DNA from: Herbaspirillum sp. ST 5-3
Lineage (GTDB): Bacteria > Pseudomonadota > Gammaproteobacteria > Burkholderiales > Burkholderiaceae_D
Direction of reading: 5' to 3'
Assembly: GCF_004804275.1 (NCBI RefSeq)
Contig: NZ_STGI01000014.1
Span: 62,001-126,000, forward strand
Length of the DNA: 64,000 nucleotides
The notes under the pieces are model-generated. The model saw nothing but the letters and a program-made list of their open reading frames with translations. It did not search any database and was not told the DNA's origin. The position numbers were made by a program, and so were the translations under genes. Shown in pieces: positions 1-7,824 of the stretch (position 1 is the stretch's first letter; each line of letters opens with the position of its first letter).

Positions 1-13
1 TTCAAAGACAAGT

Positions 14-35
14 AAAAAAGCCCCTTGCGGGGCTT
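14..35 (-). terminator. Rho-independent terminator of the DotA-like gene
   Basis: On the minus strand a 7-bp stem (AAGCCCC with GGGGCTT, loop of 4) is followed by a run of T. It lies 16 bases beyond the stop codon of the DotA-like gene, so it ends that transcript. Confidence 0.8.
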
Positions 36-50
36 CCTTAATTGATGCTT

Positions 51-2801
51 TTATTTCTTAAGCATTTTTTCTAAAGCTGTGTCCATCGCCTCACTCACAC
101 CAACATTGTTCTTCTCTGCATAACCTTTCACGATATTCAAAGAGTCACCGATTTTGTCCTTGATTTGTAGTGGTGATAAACCTTTCGCCTGGTAGAAGCC
201 ATGAACAGATTTAAGCTGTTCAACACCTTTTGTGAAGTCTGAACCGGCCAAGCTGCCATCTGATGCTTGTGATAAGTAATCCGCTGAACCTGCTCCAAAT
301 TTTTCATCTAGCGCGCCTGAGAATGCTTTTTGATGTGCTTCACCGAAAGACATGCCTTCGTCCAGGTTGCTGACTAGATTCTCCCTATAAGCTTCCGCAT
401 CAGAAGTATCTTTACCACCCAAAGTGTGATTTGCCTTGTCTAGTGTCGACTGTATCTGCTGGCCTTCTAGTGAATTGAAAAGCTGAGGATTAGGACCCGT
501 AAATTTTCCAATGTTAGCTAAAGCTTTCCCCACTATGTTAGAACCGTTTGAACCAAGATTTTTGTTGATAGCGCTGGAAGTCGCGTCATGCTTTTCACCA
601 ACTCGTTCTAGCTCTTTGGCACTTCCTTCCATATTCTTTTGCTCATTCTTCTTCATCTCGTTATGCTCACCAAATTTCTTATTGGAGAGATTTTTCAAGC
701 CACCACTTAAAGTGTTTCCAATATTATTGGTTGCCATGCCTATTGCACCTGAAGCAAGCGCACTTGCTCCGGCAGCACCATTCATTTGACTAGCTGAAGA
801 ACTGAAATCACTGCCTGAGTTAGTTACCCACTTCAAGACGCTATCAGGAATTTCATGAATGAGATTGAATATTCTCTTAATTACAGAGTATGTAACTATG
901 CCGTATAGCACGCTTGCAAAGATTGTGCTTGTCAACATTACGAATATGTTTGAATCTTCAGATAGTGAAATGAATGTGTCGTTAAAGATTGCGGCAACAT
1001 AATTCCCCATGATTGGCAATAGAATAATGCTCACCGCGGTTCCGAAAACAAGCAAGGTTGGTTTCAAAATTAAGTTTAACAACAAGCGGTAGCCTTGAGC
1101 TCCACTGCCAACCATGTCATCACCTTTTCCCGCAAGGTGCATAACTGCCCAAACAGGTGCGATTATGATTGCTTCGACACACATGACAATCCATCCGATG
1201 ATTGCGGAAATCAATAAAATTGTCGGGGTGAACGGTATGAGGAATGAGCAAATAAAACCGCCCATACTCAGCATAGGAACAAACAACATTATTGTTGAGC
1301 CAATAGCAGCAGTAACCCCGCCTCCGATACCTGGTATAGCATTACCTGCCACCATAGCAACAACACCACTAGCATAGCCTGCCCCTGCCCAAGACAACAT
1401 GCTGTTACCGATTCTCTTCAATGCCATCAAAGGATGCTCATTTGGCTGGAATAGCATTGGTGTTTCACCGCCTGTGAACAGTGATTTCACTGCTAAATTC
1501 CAATTGAAGTTTGGATTAATCATGTCAGTGACTGAAAAACCTGATCCCTGGTTGTTTGAACCTCCGCTTTCAAAAGATATTCCGTAAGCCTGTCCACGCT
1601 GGCTTTTGGTAATCACCGCCATCATGTTGTTATAAGACTGAATATATTGGTCTTTGAATACACCGCCATTGATGGTTGGTGCAGTTGTGGTTGGGACTTT
1701 TGCCATACTTCTTTGGATGAGATCGTTGAGTGAAGCCATCTTGACATAGAAATTTGCCATCCCAACAAATCCATCTTGGCTGGCGTTTTCTGAGACTTGT
1801 TTGAACTCGTCAATAGCAAGAATTTCGCTTGTTGCTTTGTCTCTTACTGCCAACTCATATTTATTGATAACCGCGTCTATAGCTGCTGGATCAACTGCAC
1901 CACCATTCACAATCGATTGTGCCTGTGACTGCATTGAACCCATCATTATTGATAATTGGTTTAATTGTTCAGCATTAATGTTCGCTAATCTTTGCTTGCT
2001 TTCTGCAAAAGAGGTTGGAGAGGACCAAATTCCTGTTTTGACAGGGTATTCAAGTACATCTTTATCTTGCTGTGCCAAGACTGTGATTGTTCCGCAAGCG
2101 TCCTCTTTGAACCCTGCTCTTGCCTGGTCGCCAAATTGATAAACTGTGTTGCCTCCAACGGTAGTTTTGTTGATACTGAAACTGCTTCCACCGTTTACCC
2201 AAGTTGCGTCTGGATCTTTCAAAGCTTTTTTCATCGCTTCTACACAAACATAATTCTTTAGGATGCCATAGCCTAGCTGACTTGAATCCTGGCGAACTAA
2301 TCCAACAGAAAGACTTTTGCCTATATTGTCGGCAGAAACGAAGGTTGCCCAAGCTTTGTCTGCCATACCAATAGACATTGCAATAACCCATCCAACGATA
2401 AGTTGCATTGTGCAATAACCCCCTCCCACGACAGGAAGAACTAATGCAGAACCGACTGCTGTTCTGATCGGAAACCATGCACTATGTAGTTTCTTGCCTA
2501 GAACCTCTCCATCATGAGCGGTTCCAATTATTCCGATGATTAGAGAATATGATGTTAGTAACCCACCAATAATTAGCACGGCAGAATTGAAATATTTGAT
2601 GATAGCTTCCATCGGATCGCCGGCCGACGGTCCGAAGGTGCCTAGATTTCCGAATATGCTTGCAAGCAAGACCATCGCTTTTGAGCCTGCTGCGGGGGTG
2701 AATTGACTCATATCCCCTGCTTGAGCTTGAGCCATCATCGGCATTAGGCTAACTACTAAGCCTAGCGCGATAAGGGACATAACTTTTTTAAGATTTTTCA
2801 T
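51..2801 (-). CDS. DotA/TraY-family type IV secretion membrane protein
   Basis: A 916-residue protein with a signal peptide (residues 1-26, ending MAQAQA), several hydrophobic segments around residues 70-150 and a cluster of membrane helices at about 470-650, then a long polar C-terminal tail of about 250 residues with low hydrophobicity. The helix-rich N-terminal part reading TAHDGEVLGKK followed by SAWFPIRTAVGSALVLP is typical of DotA of Dot/Icm systems and TraY of IncI plasmids, polytopic inner-membrane proteins of the I-type (IVB) conjugation machine. Length fits the family. A clear AAGGAG ribosome site precedes the ATG and a near-consensus promoter lies just upstream. No other dot/icm or tra gene is in the window, so the rest of the machine must lie to the left or be missing. 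Family call from motif memory, not alignment. Confidence 0.82.
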   Translation of the reverse strand: MKNLKKVMSLIALGLVVSLMPMMAQAQAGDMSQFTPAAGSKAMVLLASIFGNLGTFGPSAGDPMEAIIKYFNSAVLIIGGLLTSYSLIIGIIGTAHDGEVLGKKLHSAWFPIRTAVGSALVLPVVGGGYCTMQLIVGWVIAMSIGMADKAWATFVSADNIGKSLSVGLVRQDSSQLGYGILKNYVCVEAMKKALKDPDATWVNGGSSFSINKTTVGGNTVYQFGDQARAGFKEDACGTITVLAQQDKDVLEYPVKTGIWSSPTSFAESKQRLANINAEQLNQLSIMMGSMQSQAQSIVNGGAVDPAAIDAVINKYELAVRDKATSEILAIDEFKQVSENASQDGFVGMANFYVKMASLNDLIQRSMAKVPTTTAPTINGGVFKDQYIQSYNNMMAVITKSQRGQAYGISFESGGSNNQGSGFSVTDMINPNFNWNLAVKSLFTGGETPMLFQPNEHPLMALKRIGNSMLSWAGAGYASGVVAMVAGNAIPGIGGGVTAAIGSTIMLFVPMLSMGGFICSFLIPFTPTILLISAIIGWIVMCVEAIIIAPVWAVMHLAGKGDDMVGSGAQGYRLLLNLILKPTLLVFGTAVSIILLPIMGNYVAAIFNDTFISLSEDSNIFVMLTSTIFASVLYGIVTYSVIKRIFNLIHEIPDSVLKWVTNSGSDFSSSASQMNGAAGASALASGAIGMATNNIGNTLSGGLKNLSNKKFGEHNEMKKNEQKNMEGSAKELERVGEKHDATSSAINKNLGSNGSNIVGKALANIGKFTGPNPQLFNSLEGQQIQSTLDKANHTLGGKDTSDAEAYRENLVSNLDEGMSFGEAHQKAFSGALDEKFGAGSADYLSQASDGSLAGSDFTKGVEQLKSVHGFYQAKGLSPLQIKDKIGDSLNIVKGYAEKNNVGVSEAMDTALEKMLKK

Positions 2802-2835
2802 TGTTTCTCCTTTTATTATTATTGTTATACTTTTA

Positions 2836-2863
2836 CTTATAGCAAAAGCAATATTAATGTCAA
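2836..2863 (-). promoter_or_regulatory. Sigma-70-type promoter for the DotA-like gene
   Basis: On the minus strand TTGACA (2858-2863) and TATAAG (2836-2841) are separated by 16 bases. The expected start site is about 28 bases from the ATG at 2801. The surrounding sequence closely resembles the promoter at 4143-4171, pointing to a promoter family within the element. Confidence 0.7.
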
Positions 2864-2904
2864 TATTAAAAGGAGGAAAATTAAATATTTTTTTGATTTT
2901 GAAT

Positions 2905-2933
2905 TAAAAAAGCCACCCCGAAGGATGGCTTAA
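2905..2933 (-). terminator. Terminator after the small-protein operon
   Basis: Minus-strand hairpin AAGCCATCC / GGGTGGCTT with a TTCG loop and a following T run, placed directly beyond the stop of the 68-aa gene. It separates the small-protein operon from the DotA-like gene, which has its own promoter. Confidence 0.75.
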
Positions 2934-2954
2934 AAAGGTATATGCTATTTAAAT

Positions 2955-3161
2955 TTATTTTGATTGTTCTACCTCCTTTGTAAAGTTGAGTTTGCCTACG
3001 AAGTGATAAGCCATTAAACCTAAAAATAGGTATAGACCTAACACATAGAAATTTACAACCTCCTTCGGATAGAATTTTATCAGTGCCATTGCTGAGACAA
3101 GCACTAATGCCCTTCCTGGCGCCGACATATTTTTAAGTTTAGAAATTAAGTTCTTCATCAT
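2955..3161 (-). CDS. Small membrane protein, unknown
   Basis: 68 residues. A basic N-terminus (residues 1-17) is followed by two hydrophobic stretches, about 17-30 and 36-56, and a short charged tail, so a small inner-membrane protein with two helices is likely. An AAGGAG ribosome site precedes the paired ATG codons. It is the last gene of a minus-strand run of four small genes (47, 142, 105 and 68 aa) and is followed by a terminator. I do not recognise the family. Its place next to a DotA/TraY-like gene makes a role as an accessory conjugation-machine subunit possible, but that is inference from position only. Confidence 0.6.
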   Translation of the reverse strand: MMKNLISKLKNMSAPGRALVLVSAMALIKFYPKEVVNFYVLGLYLFLGLMAYHFVGKLNFTKEVEQSK

Positions 3162-3172
3162 TTTAGATCTCC

Positions 3173-3490
3173 TTATTGTTTCTTGTTGTTTGTTTTTATT
3201 TTTAATTCTAGCTCTTCAAGCGAACATAGAATATCTATTGCGTCTCGCAATGTTGCGGGGTCGTTCAGGTCGTGTCCTTCCATTTCCATAATTACCGCTT
3301 TCATGTCGACGATTGATTTAGACAAATCTCGCTTGAACCGAAAGGCTCTTTGAACTTCTGCTTTCAGAATCATTTCGGGATCGACATTAAAGATTAGGTA
3401 AGCAAACGCTTGTTTAAAGCATTTCCAACGAACGGCGAACGGTGCTTTTCGCGTTTTGTCGTTTCTTTTACTTGTATAACTTGAACTCAT
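3173..3490 (-). CDS. Hypothetical protein of the mobile element
   Basis: 105 residues, no recognised domain. The N-terminus is strongly basic (many Lys/Arg in residues 1-25), the middle has an aromatic stretch, and the C-terminal half (about 50-105) looks helical and amphipathic with acidic and Leu residues. It begins inside the end of the preceding 142-aa gene (4-base ATGA overlap), the usual sign of translational coupling, and has its own AAGGAG site. No membrane segment is obvious. Function unknown. Confidence 0.6.
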   Translation of the reverse strand: MSSSYTSKRNDKTRKAPFAVRWKCFKQAFAYLIFNVDPEMILKAEVQRAFRFKRDLSKSIVDMKAVIMEMEGHDLNDPATLRDAIDILCSLEELELKIKTNNKKQ

Positions 3491-3915
3491 ATTTTTCTCC
3501 TTGTAGTTATTGTTTTTACTTGTTCTTTTCTTGACAGTGCTTCGTTCAGCATGTGTGCAAGCAATAATTTCTTATACTCTTCGTTGAGTGAACCTTTCAC
3601 TCTAGCCTTGACCCCTAACTTTATCTTTTCAATTACATCAGCCATCAGGTACATTTTCATCATGTATTTTGGGTTGGCCTTTTGAAAGGATTTTGTAAGG
3701 TGAGGATTGAACCTTGTATATGATGGTTTGGGAAAGTGTTCCCGAATGACTCCATCGGTAAATATCTCTTTCAACTCTGTCAGAGTGATCGCTTCTTCTT
3801 TTTGAAGCCCAAGACTGTTCAGATAACTCAACCTAGCTTGGCTCTGCCTTCTCGCCTCTTCAATCCTTTTTTCCTTGTCTAATCGTTTTTGTTCTTTCTT
3901 AGTTATCTTCTTCAT
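3487..3915 (-). CDS. Hypothetical basic protein of the mobile element
   Basis: 142 residues, very rich in Lys, Arg and Glu. Residues 1-35 form a highly charged helix; the rest is mixed, with no clear membrane segment or signal peptide. A GAGG element lies upstream of the ATG. It is coupled to the following 105-aa gene by a 4-base overlap and preceded by a 47-aa gene. The high positive charge would suit nucleic-acid binding, but no motif supports a particular fold. Not recognised. Confidence 0.6.
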   Translation of the reverse strand: MKKITKKEQKRLDKEKRIEEARRQSQARLSYLNSLGLQKEEAITLTELKEIFTDGVIREHFPKPSYTRFNPHLTKSFQKANPKYMMKMYLMADVIEKIKLGVKARVKGSLNEEYKKLLLAHMLNEALSRKEQVKTITTRRKI

Positions 3916-3965
3916 GGTTTGCCTCTATTTTTTTCTTATGTTAGCAATTCATGAGTGAAAAGCAA

Positions 3966-4109
3966 TTACATGATTGATTCTTTGATTTCAGCAACTCTAT
4001 CAATTGCAGCCTGAAGGCAATCAAAAAATACATTGGTCAATGCCTTGTTGCGATAGATGATGTAACCCAAGATTGTTGCTGTGGATAGAATTAAATATGA
4101 AGTAGTCAT
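3966..4109 (-). CDS. Short membrane peptide (47 aa), unknown
   Basis: A 47-residue reading frame starting MTTSYLILSTATILGYIIY: a hydrophobic stretch at residues 5-19, then a polar segment with one Cys, ending KESIM. It has a good ribosome site (AAGGAA, 6 bases before ATG) and lies just downstream of a TTGACA promoter at 4143-4171, so it is probably the first gene of the small-protein operon. The layout (one N-terminal helix, short cytoplasmic tail) is that of a single-span small membrane protein. No family recognised. Confidence 0.5.
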   Translation of the reverse strand: MTTSYLILSTATILGYIIYRNKALTNVFFDCLQAAIDRVAEIKESIM

Positions 4110-4142
4110 TTTGATTTCCTTTTTTATTATTGTTTATATAAC

Positions 4143-4171
4143 TATTAAAGCAAAATAAATTTTAATGTCAA
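4143..4171 (-). promoter_or_regulatory. Sigma-70-type promoter for the small-protein operon
   Basis: Minus strand: TTGACA (4166-4171), 17-base spacer, TTAATA (4143-4148). About 34 bases separate the -10 box from the ATG of the 47-aa gene. The stretch around it shares long identical runs with the promoter at 2836-2863, including the TATTGACATTAA core. Confidence 0.65.
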
Positions 4172-4275
4172 TACTTTTTTGGCTCAAATTAAATATTTTT
4201 TACATAAAGAGAATTCTGAAGACCCTTAAAGAGTTCTTTGAGGGTTTTTCGCGTACATATTTACAGTGTTTGGAC

Positions 4276-4301
4276 GAAAAAAAGCCCCAAACTTGGGGCT
4301 T
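4276..4301 (-). terminator. Terminator of the helicase gene
   Basis: Minus-strand hairpin AAGCCCCAAG / TTGGGGCTT followed by seven T, 20 bases beyond the stop codon of the P4/D5-type helicase gene. Confidence 0.8.
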
Positions 4302-4320
4302 AGTGTCTTCTAAAATTTAA

Positions 4321-5916
4321 TTACCACTCATATTTTAGATTTACAAAGAGAATTTTTTGATTACGAATGGTTCTTCTTTGCTCATCGAGATCCCTCAGCT
4401 TGTTTCTTACCTTCTTCCAAAAATTCACTGAATTGTTTGCGTGGAAGCCATTCACTTCACAATATTCTGTATAGTCGGTGTAAACATCGCCTTTTTCTTT
4501 TTGATAGATAGGCTGTGAGGTATCTACCGCCAATCCAACATGCTTGATGAACTGAAGAACATTGTCACTTGCAACCTTCTTTTCTTCTTTTTGTGCATCA
4601 ATCGCGCTTGTATCAAACCCCTCCCTTTCAAGCAGTCTCATCAAGCCGGTCAAACACCAATCCAACACAATACGAAGTTCACTCTTGATGATCTTCTTCT
4701 CAAGGTCACGGATGATTTCTTTTCCTGCAAACTCAACCTCCCATTTGAAGATTTGCAACCTTCTCCAAATGCCGTTGGTGTCATCCTGAAGGATTGGGAA
4801 CTGATTACAGCTAATAATCCATTTAGCTGTAGGTCTGTAGTCAACAGAGTTCTCAAACAATGCTCTAACACTCAATAAATCGCCTGAGATGCATTTCTTT
4901 AGTGTTTGCTCATTGATCGCTTTCTTCGGTGTCTCAGGTGAGATAACAAGACTTGCTCCAATGAGCTTATTAAGTTCGGTCGGGGTCAGGTTGTCCAAGT
5001 CAACTGAACGAGAGTTCTTGTGAAGTGCTTCCATGATGGCGATGAGCACTGACTTGCCGTTTGAGCCATTGCCCTCCCAAACCTGGGCAACCTGGAACGG
5101 CAAGCCCTTCATCAAGGTATAGCCACAATATTCCTGTAGAAGTTCTCTTATCTGTGCATTGGGCATTGATGTCTCAATGAACTGCTTGAATAGCGATCCT
5201 TCGGGTAGCTGTGATGGTTTATAAATCTCAACGAACTTCTTTTTGCCGTTCTCGATCCTTTCTTCCATGCGTTCCGGCATGCTGAAGTATTCAAGTATTT
5301 CGTCATTGGCAGTAATGTCTAACACTTCGCATCTTTCAATGCTAATGTCTAAGGAATAATCAACAAAATAGTCCTTGGTGGGGTTGATCACCTCAATCTT
5401 GTAAGTGTCGGGATTCACTCTTAGCCAAGCATTTTTCAATGGAATGATGGTTTCAGTTGGCTCATCAGGAACTTCAGGAATCTCGTATTTCAAACAGGCC
5501 ATGCAGCTTTTTGCATTTTTTTCGTTTGCATATGCCTTTTCTTTGCGCTTCAACCAATCCCAAGCGAAACCTTCCCCAGCCACTTCCTGAAGTCTGTTCC
5601 AAGAACTTCCTTGCCATTTATATAGTAGGGAATGCTTTTCAAAGGACTGTTTTCTCAAGTCCTCGCTATCTTTATGTGCTTCAACAAATTTGATTTGAAC
5701 ACTATCTTCTTTAGTGAACTTTTTGGCAGCAACTTTAGTTTTCTCTTTTTTAGCGTCGCTTTTTGTATTCGCATCTTTTTTGATCCCGAAACGAACTTTT
5801 GTCACTGTTCCAGCTTCAGGAGATTTTTCTTTTTTGACGGAAGAGCGAGTTTTTTTTGCTTTTGCTTTTCCAGTGTCGATATTGACAACAACATTTTTAT
5901 TTGCTACATTTTCCAT
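4321..5916 (-). CDS. P4/D5-type replicative helicase (phage/plasmid primase family C-terminal part)
   Basis: 531 residues. The N-terminal 75 residues are Lys/Ala-rich and disordered-looking. The C-terminal part is a superfamily 3 helicase of the P4 alpha / poxvirus D5 group: Walker A in WEGNGSNGKSVLIAIME (about residue 283), then the sensor block ISCNQFPILQDD followed by GIWRRLQIFKW. A D5_N-like segment precedes the helicase. No catalytic primase (Toprim-like or PrimPol) domain is visible, so it probably unwinds but may not prime. An AGAGG site precedes the ATG. Together with the octamer array at 6377-6685, two genes upstream, it suggests a P4-like replication module that could let the excised element replicate. 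That functional link is inference. Confidence 0.82.
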   Translation of the reverse strand: MENVANKNVVVNIDTGKAKAKKTRSSVKKEKSPEAGTVTKVRFGIKKDANTKSDAKKEKTKVAAKKFTKEDSVQIKFVEAHKDSEDLRKQSFEKHSLLYKWQGSSWNRLQEVAGEGFAWDWLKRKEKAYANEKNAKSCMACLKYEIPEVPDEPTETIIPLKNAWLRVNPDTYKIEVINPTKDYFVDYSLDISIERCEVLDITANDEILEYFSMPERMEERIENGKKKFVEIYKPSQLPEGSLFKQFIETSMPNAQIRELLQEYCGYTLMKGLPFQVAQVWEGNGSNGKSVLIAIMEALHKNSRSVDLDNLTPTELNKLIGASLVISPETPKKAINEQTLKKCISGDLLSVRALFENSVDYRPTAKWIISCNQFPILQDDTNGIWRRLQIFKWEVEFAGKEIIRDLEKKIIKSELRIVLDWCLTGLMRLLEREGFDTSAIDAQKEEKKVASDNVLQFIKHVGLAVDTSQPIYQKEKGDVYTDYTEYCEVNGFHANNSVNFWKKVRNKLRDLDEQRRTIRNQKILFVNLKYEW

Positions 5917-5952
5917 GTAATGCCTCTTTGCGTTCTATTTATATTTGTTCTT

Positions 5953-5984
5953 AAAAATGCGATCTGTCCAGGGTCGCATTTTTT
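5953..5984 (-). terminator. Bidirectional-looking terminator between helicase and 82-aa gene
   Basis: Stem AAAATGCGA / TCGCATTTT with an 11-base loop, T-rich on either strand. It follows the stop codon of the 82-aa gene (minus strand) and precedes the helicase gene, so it may limit read-through into helicase. Confidence 0.65.
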
Positions 5985-5991
5985 TGCCTAT

Positions 5992-6240
5992 TTACTTGTG
6001 AAGCTTTGCAAGAAGTTCCTTGGTCAACTCTTCTTTATGTTTTTCAACATAGGAGGTTACAAAATCTCCTGCTATCAACCCATCTTCGTTGTTTTCCAAA
6101 ATTGCATCGATGAATAAGTTAAAAAGCGGCTGAATCTTTATCTTGCTGCTCTTTAGTTTTCTGTGCTTTTCTGGCTCAACCAAAACTTGAATGATTTTTT
6201 TTCCATCAGGTCGTATAAATCCGTTTTTATTTTCTTCCAT
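5992..6240 (-). CDS. Small protein beside the octamer array, unknown
   Basis: 82 residues, mixed charge: a flexible N-terminus with a short segment KKIIQVLVEPEKHRKLK, then two probable helices ending Lys-rich. The N-terminal segment (a beta-strand-like IIQVLVEPEKH followed by helices) is faintly like ribbon-helix-helix DNA-binding proteins such as copy-number or partition regulators, but no signature is decisive. It has an AAGGAA ribosome site and a TTGACT/TATTAT promoter, and sits between the octamer array and the helicase gene, the usual place of a small replication regulator. Role inferred from position only. Confidence 0.55.
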   Translation of the reverse strand: MEENKNGFIRPDGKKIIQVLVEPEKHRKLKSSKIKIQPLFNLFIDAILENNEDGLIAGDFVTSYVEKHKEELTKELLAKLHK

Positions 6241-6269
6241 ATTAATTTCCTTCTATTTTATTTATTTAA

Positions 6270-6297
6270 ATAATACGCCTTTATATATAAAAGTCAA
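6270..6297 (-). promoter_or_regulatory. Sigma-70-type promoter for the 82-aa gene
   Basis: Minus strand: TTGACT (6292-6297), 16-base spacer, TATTAT (6270-6275). The -10 box lies about 30 bases from the ATG at 6240. The transcript starts about 100 bases downstream of the octamer array, so array-bound protein could influence it. Confidence 0.6.
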
Positions 6298-6376
6298 TAT
6301 TTTATATAAAAATATATATTTTTAACTTTAAAATTTCTTTTGAAATTAATTAAGAAAAATTTTTGATTGAATGTCG

Positions 6377-6685
6377 GACAGGGTGGACAGGGTAAAGACA
6401 GGGTGAAAAAAATTTACCCTGTCCGGCAAAACCCTTATATTTATTGGTTCTTTTAGGGATGGACAGGGTAGACAGGGTAAATTCATCAAAAAAGGCTAAA
6501 GGAAGCAATTTTTTTAGAGTTTCGGTTGTTTGTAATTTTTATATGTTTACAGAGTAGTTAGGAGCATTTTACCCTGTCCACTCTGTCCGAAGGGCAACAA
6601 AGCCTGTAAGCATGCGGGTTTTCAGCGGACAGGGTGCCAAAAATTCACCCTGTCTTTACCCTGTCCGTGATGGATTTACCCTGTC
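6377..6685. repeat. Octamer array, candidate replication origin or regulatory hub
   Basis: Eleven exact copies of GACAGGGT in 309 bases: six on the plus strand (starting 6377, 6386, 6397, 6462, 6471, 6628) and five inverted (6416, 6571, 6647, 6658, 6678). Most are extended to GGACAGGGTAAA. Copies at 6377, 6386 and 6397 are 9 and 11 bases apart, about one helical turn; degenerate copies occur near 6585 and 6726. AT-rich stretches lie beside and within the array. This is the layout of initiator-binding iterons. The whole 6241-6928 stretch has no convincing gene. A P4-type helicase two genes downstream supports an origin; an operator for several promoters is the alternative. Confidence 0.75.
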
Positions 6686-6883
6686 CGAAGGATCGGTTCT
6701 CCATGTCCTGGTGCTCGATCCTCATCTGTCCGAAGGATTAGACCGTGAGGAACGATAGGAAGGCGTACAGCCTTCTCAAGTCGGGTCATGAAGTGCTGAT
6801 AGGTCTTGAGCAAAAAAACGGCTTAAAACCCCGTTTAACGAGCCTGGGCTCTATTACTGCTATGCAGTCCAAAGACTTTAGGC

Positions 6884-6910
6884 GAAAAAAAACCACTCCG
6901 AAGAGTGGTT
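6884..6910 (-). terminator. Terminator of the 217-aa gene
   Basis: Minus-strand hairpin AACCACTC / GAGTGGTT with a 4-base loop, followed by eight T, 19 bases beyond the stop codon of the 217-aa gene. Confidence 0.8.
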
Positions 6911-6928
6911 GGTTTGGCTTTTATTGCT

Positions 6929-7582
6929 TTAGGCCTGGGGCTGGTGTTGTTCTGCCTTCTTATTTTGGGGTTTGTGCTTGTTGTCGGTTTTTGCATGTCC
7001 CATCTTCTCGGCTTCGTCCTTGATCCAGTTGAGGAAGACAACAAATTTCATGTCGTTGTCCTTCAGATATTGGTCAACCGCTGCACCATCAGCCTTGTAT
7101 TTCATCAGGTTGTCTTTCAGGTCGCCATCCATGAGGAACACTTTGAGAAGGCTTTCTTGAAGTTTCGGAGGGGTCTTGAAACCTTCGTGAATTTGGGTTG
7201 CCCTGCCGCGCTTGCCCTCTTCCTTGACTTCAAACAGGAGCAAGCCTTTGTCCGATGCTGGCGCAGTGGAACCTGCTTTTTTGGTGGAGGTCTTCTTGCC
7301 TGCCGTGTGCTTGATCAAGCCTGTCTCTTCCACATAGTGAGCCACTTCGCTCGGTGTGAAGAGGGATTCACCTTCAATCTTCAACCCCATGAATTCGGGG
7401 AAGCTGATGCCATACGATTTGACGGTCTGCAATGCCTTGGCGATGTCTGCATTTTTCTTGGCATTGGCTTTCTCTTCTTCGTCAACGATCTTGGACAGTT
7501 CAGCGAACAGTTCAGGGCTCACCTTGTTCTGTGCGAAAAGGTCCAGGATTTCCTGCTTACGGTTAGGCGATTTGGTGATCAT
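6929..7582 (-). CDS. Hypothetical protein of the mobile element
   Basis: 217 residues, no recognised family. Residues 8-60 are predicted helical with a heptad-like pattern and many Lys/Glu. The middle (about 85-120) is Lys/Ser/Thr-rich and linker-like. The stretch 120-195 has alternating hydrophobic and charged residues that could be a folded domain. The C-terminal 25 residues are Lys/Gln/His-rich and probably disordered. No signal peptide or membrane helix. GAGGA precedes the ATG, a terminator follows, and it is a single-gene unit. Base composition is less AT-rich than its neighbours, which hints at a separate origin. The helical N-terminus followed by a basic region recalls nucleoid-binding proteins, but I cannot support that. 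Confidence 0.6.
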   Translation of the reverse strand: MITKSPNRKQEILDLFAQNKVSPELFAELSKIVDEEEKANAKKNADIAKALQTVKSYGISFPEFMGLKIEGESLFTPSEVAHYVEETGLIKHTAGKKTSTKKAGSTAPASDKGLLLFEVKEEGKRGRATQIHEGFKTPPKLQESLLKVFLMDGDLKDNLMKYKADGAAVDQYLKDNDMKFVVFLNWIKDEAEKMGHAKTDNKHKPQNKKAEQHQPQA

Positions 7583-7782
7583 TTTAATCCTCTAGATTTG
7601 TTAAATTGGAAGTTGAGCCAAGAAAAACAATCAACTTAGTTAGATATGTTGCGAGTTGATGAGATCATTTTAGCTAGAAGAATTTGGTGCGTCTATATAT
7701 TTTTTGAATTTTTTAGGTATAAAAATTAAATTTTACCGGCATTTTTACATATAAAAGAACAAACATTCTTCTAAAAAAAGAA

Positions 7783-7804
7783 AAGCCAACATTTTTGTTG
7801 GCTT
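7783..7804 (-). terminator. Terminator of the ArdC-LRR gene
   Basis: Minus-strand hairpin AAGCCAAC / GTTGGCTT with a T-rich tail, 20 bases beyond the stop codon of the ArdC-LRR gene. The remaining stretch 7583-7782 holds the upstream region of the 217-aa gene and is otherwise AT-rich without a feature I can name. Confidence 0.75.
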
Positions 7805-7824
7805 CGTGGGGGTGGTCCAGGCAG

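Noticed and set aside
6377-6685. Octamer array considered as a CRISPR array
   Set aside because: Units are 8 bases, in both orientations and unequally spaced, with no constant repeat/spacer alternation and no cas gene.
6745-7023. 92-aa open frame on the plus strand between octamers and the 217-aa gene
   Set aside because: No ATG with ribosome site, overlaps the terminator of the 217-aa gene, and no helpful motif; I treat the region as non-coding.
6929-7582. H-NS-like protein
   Set aside because: Only a loosely helical N-terminus; the C-terminal DNA-binding core motif of H-NS is not seen.
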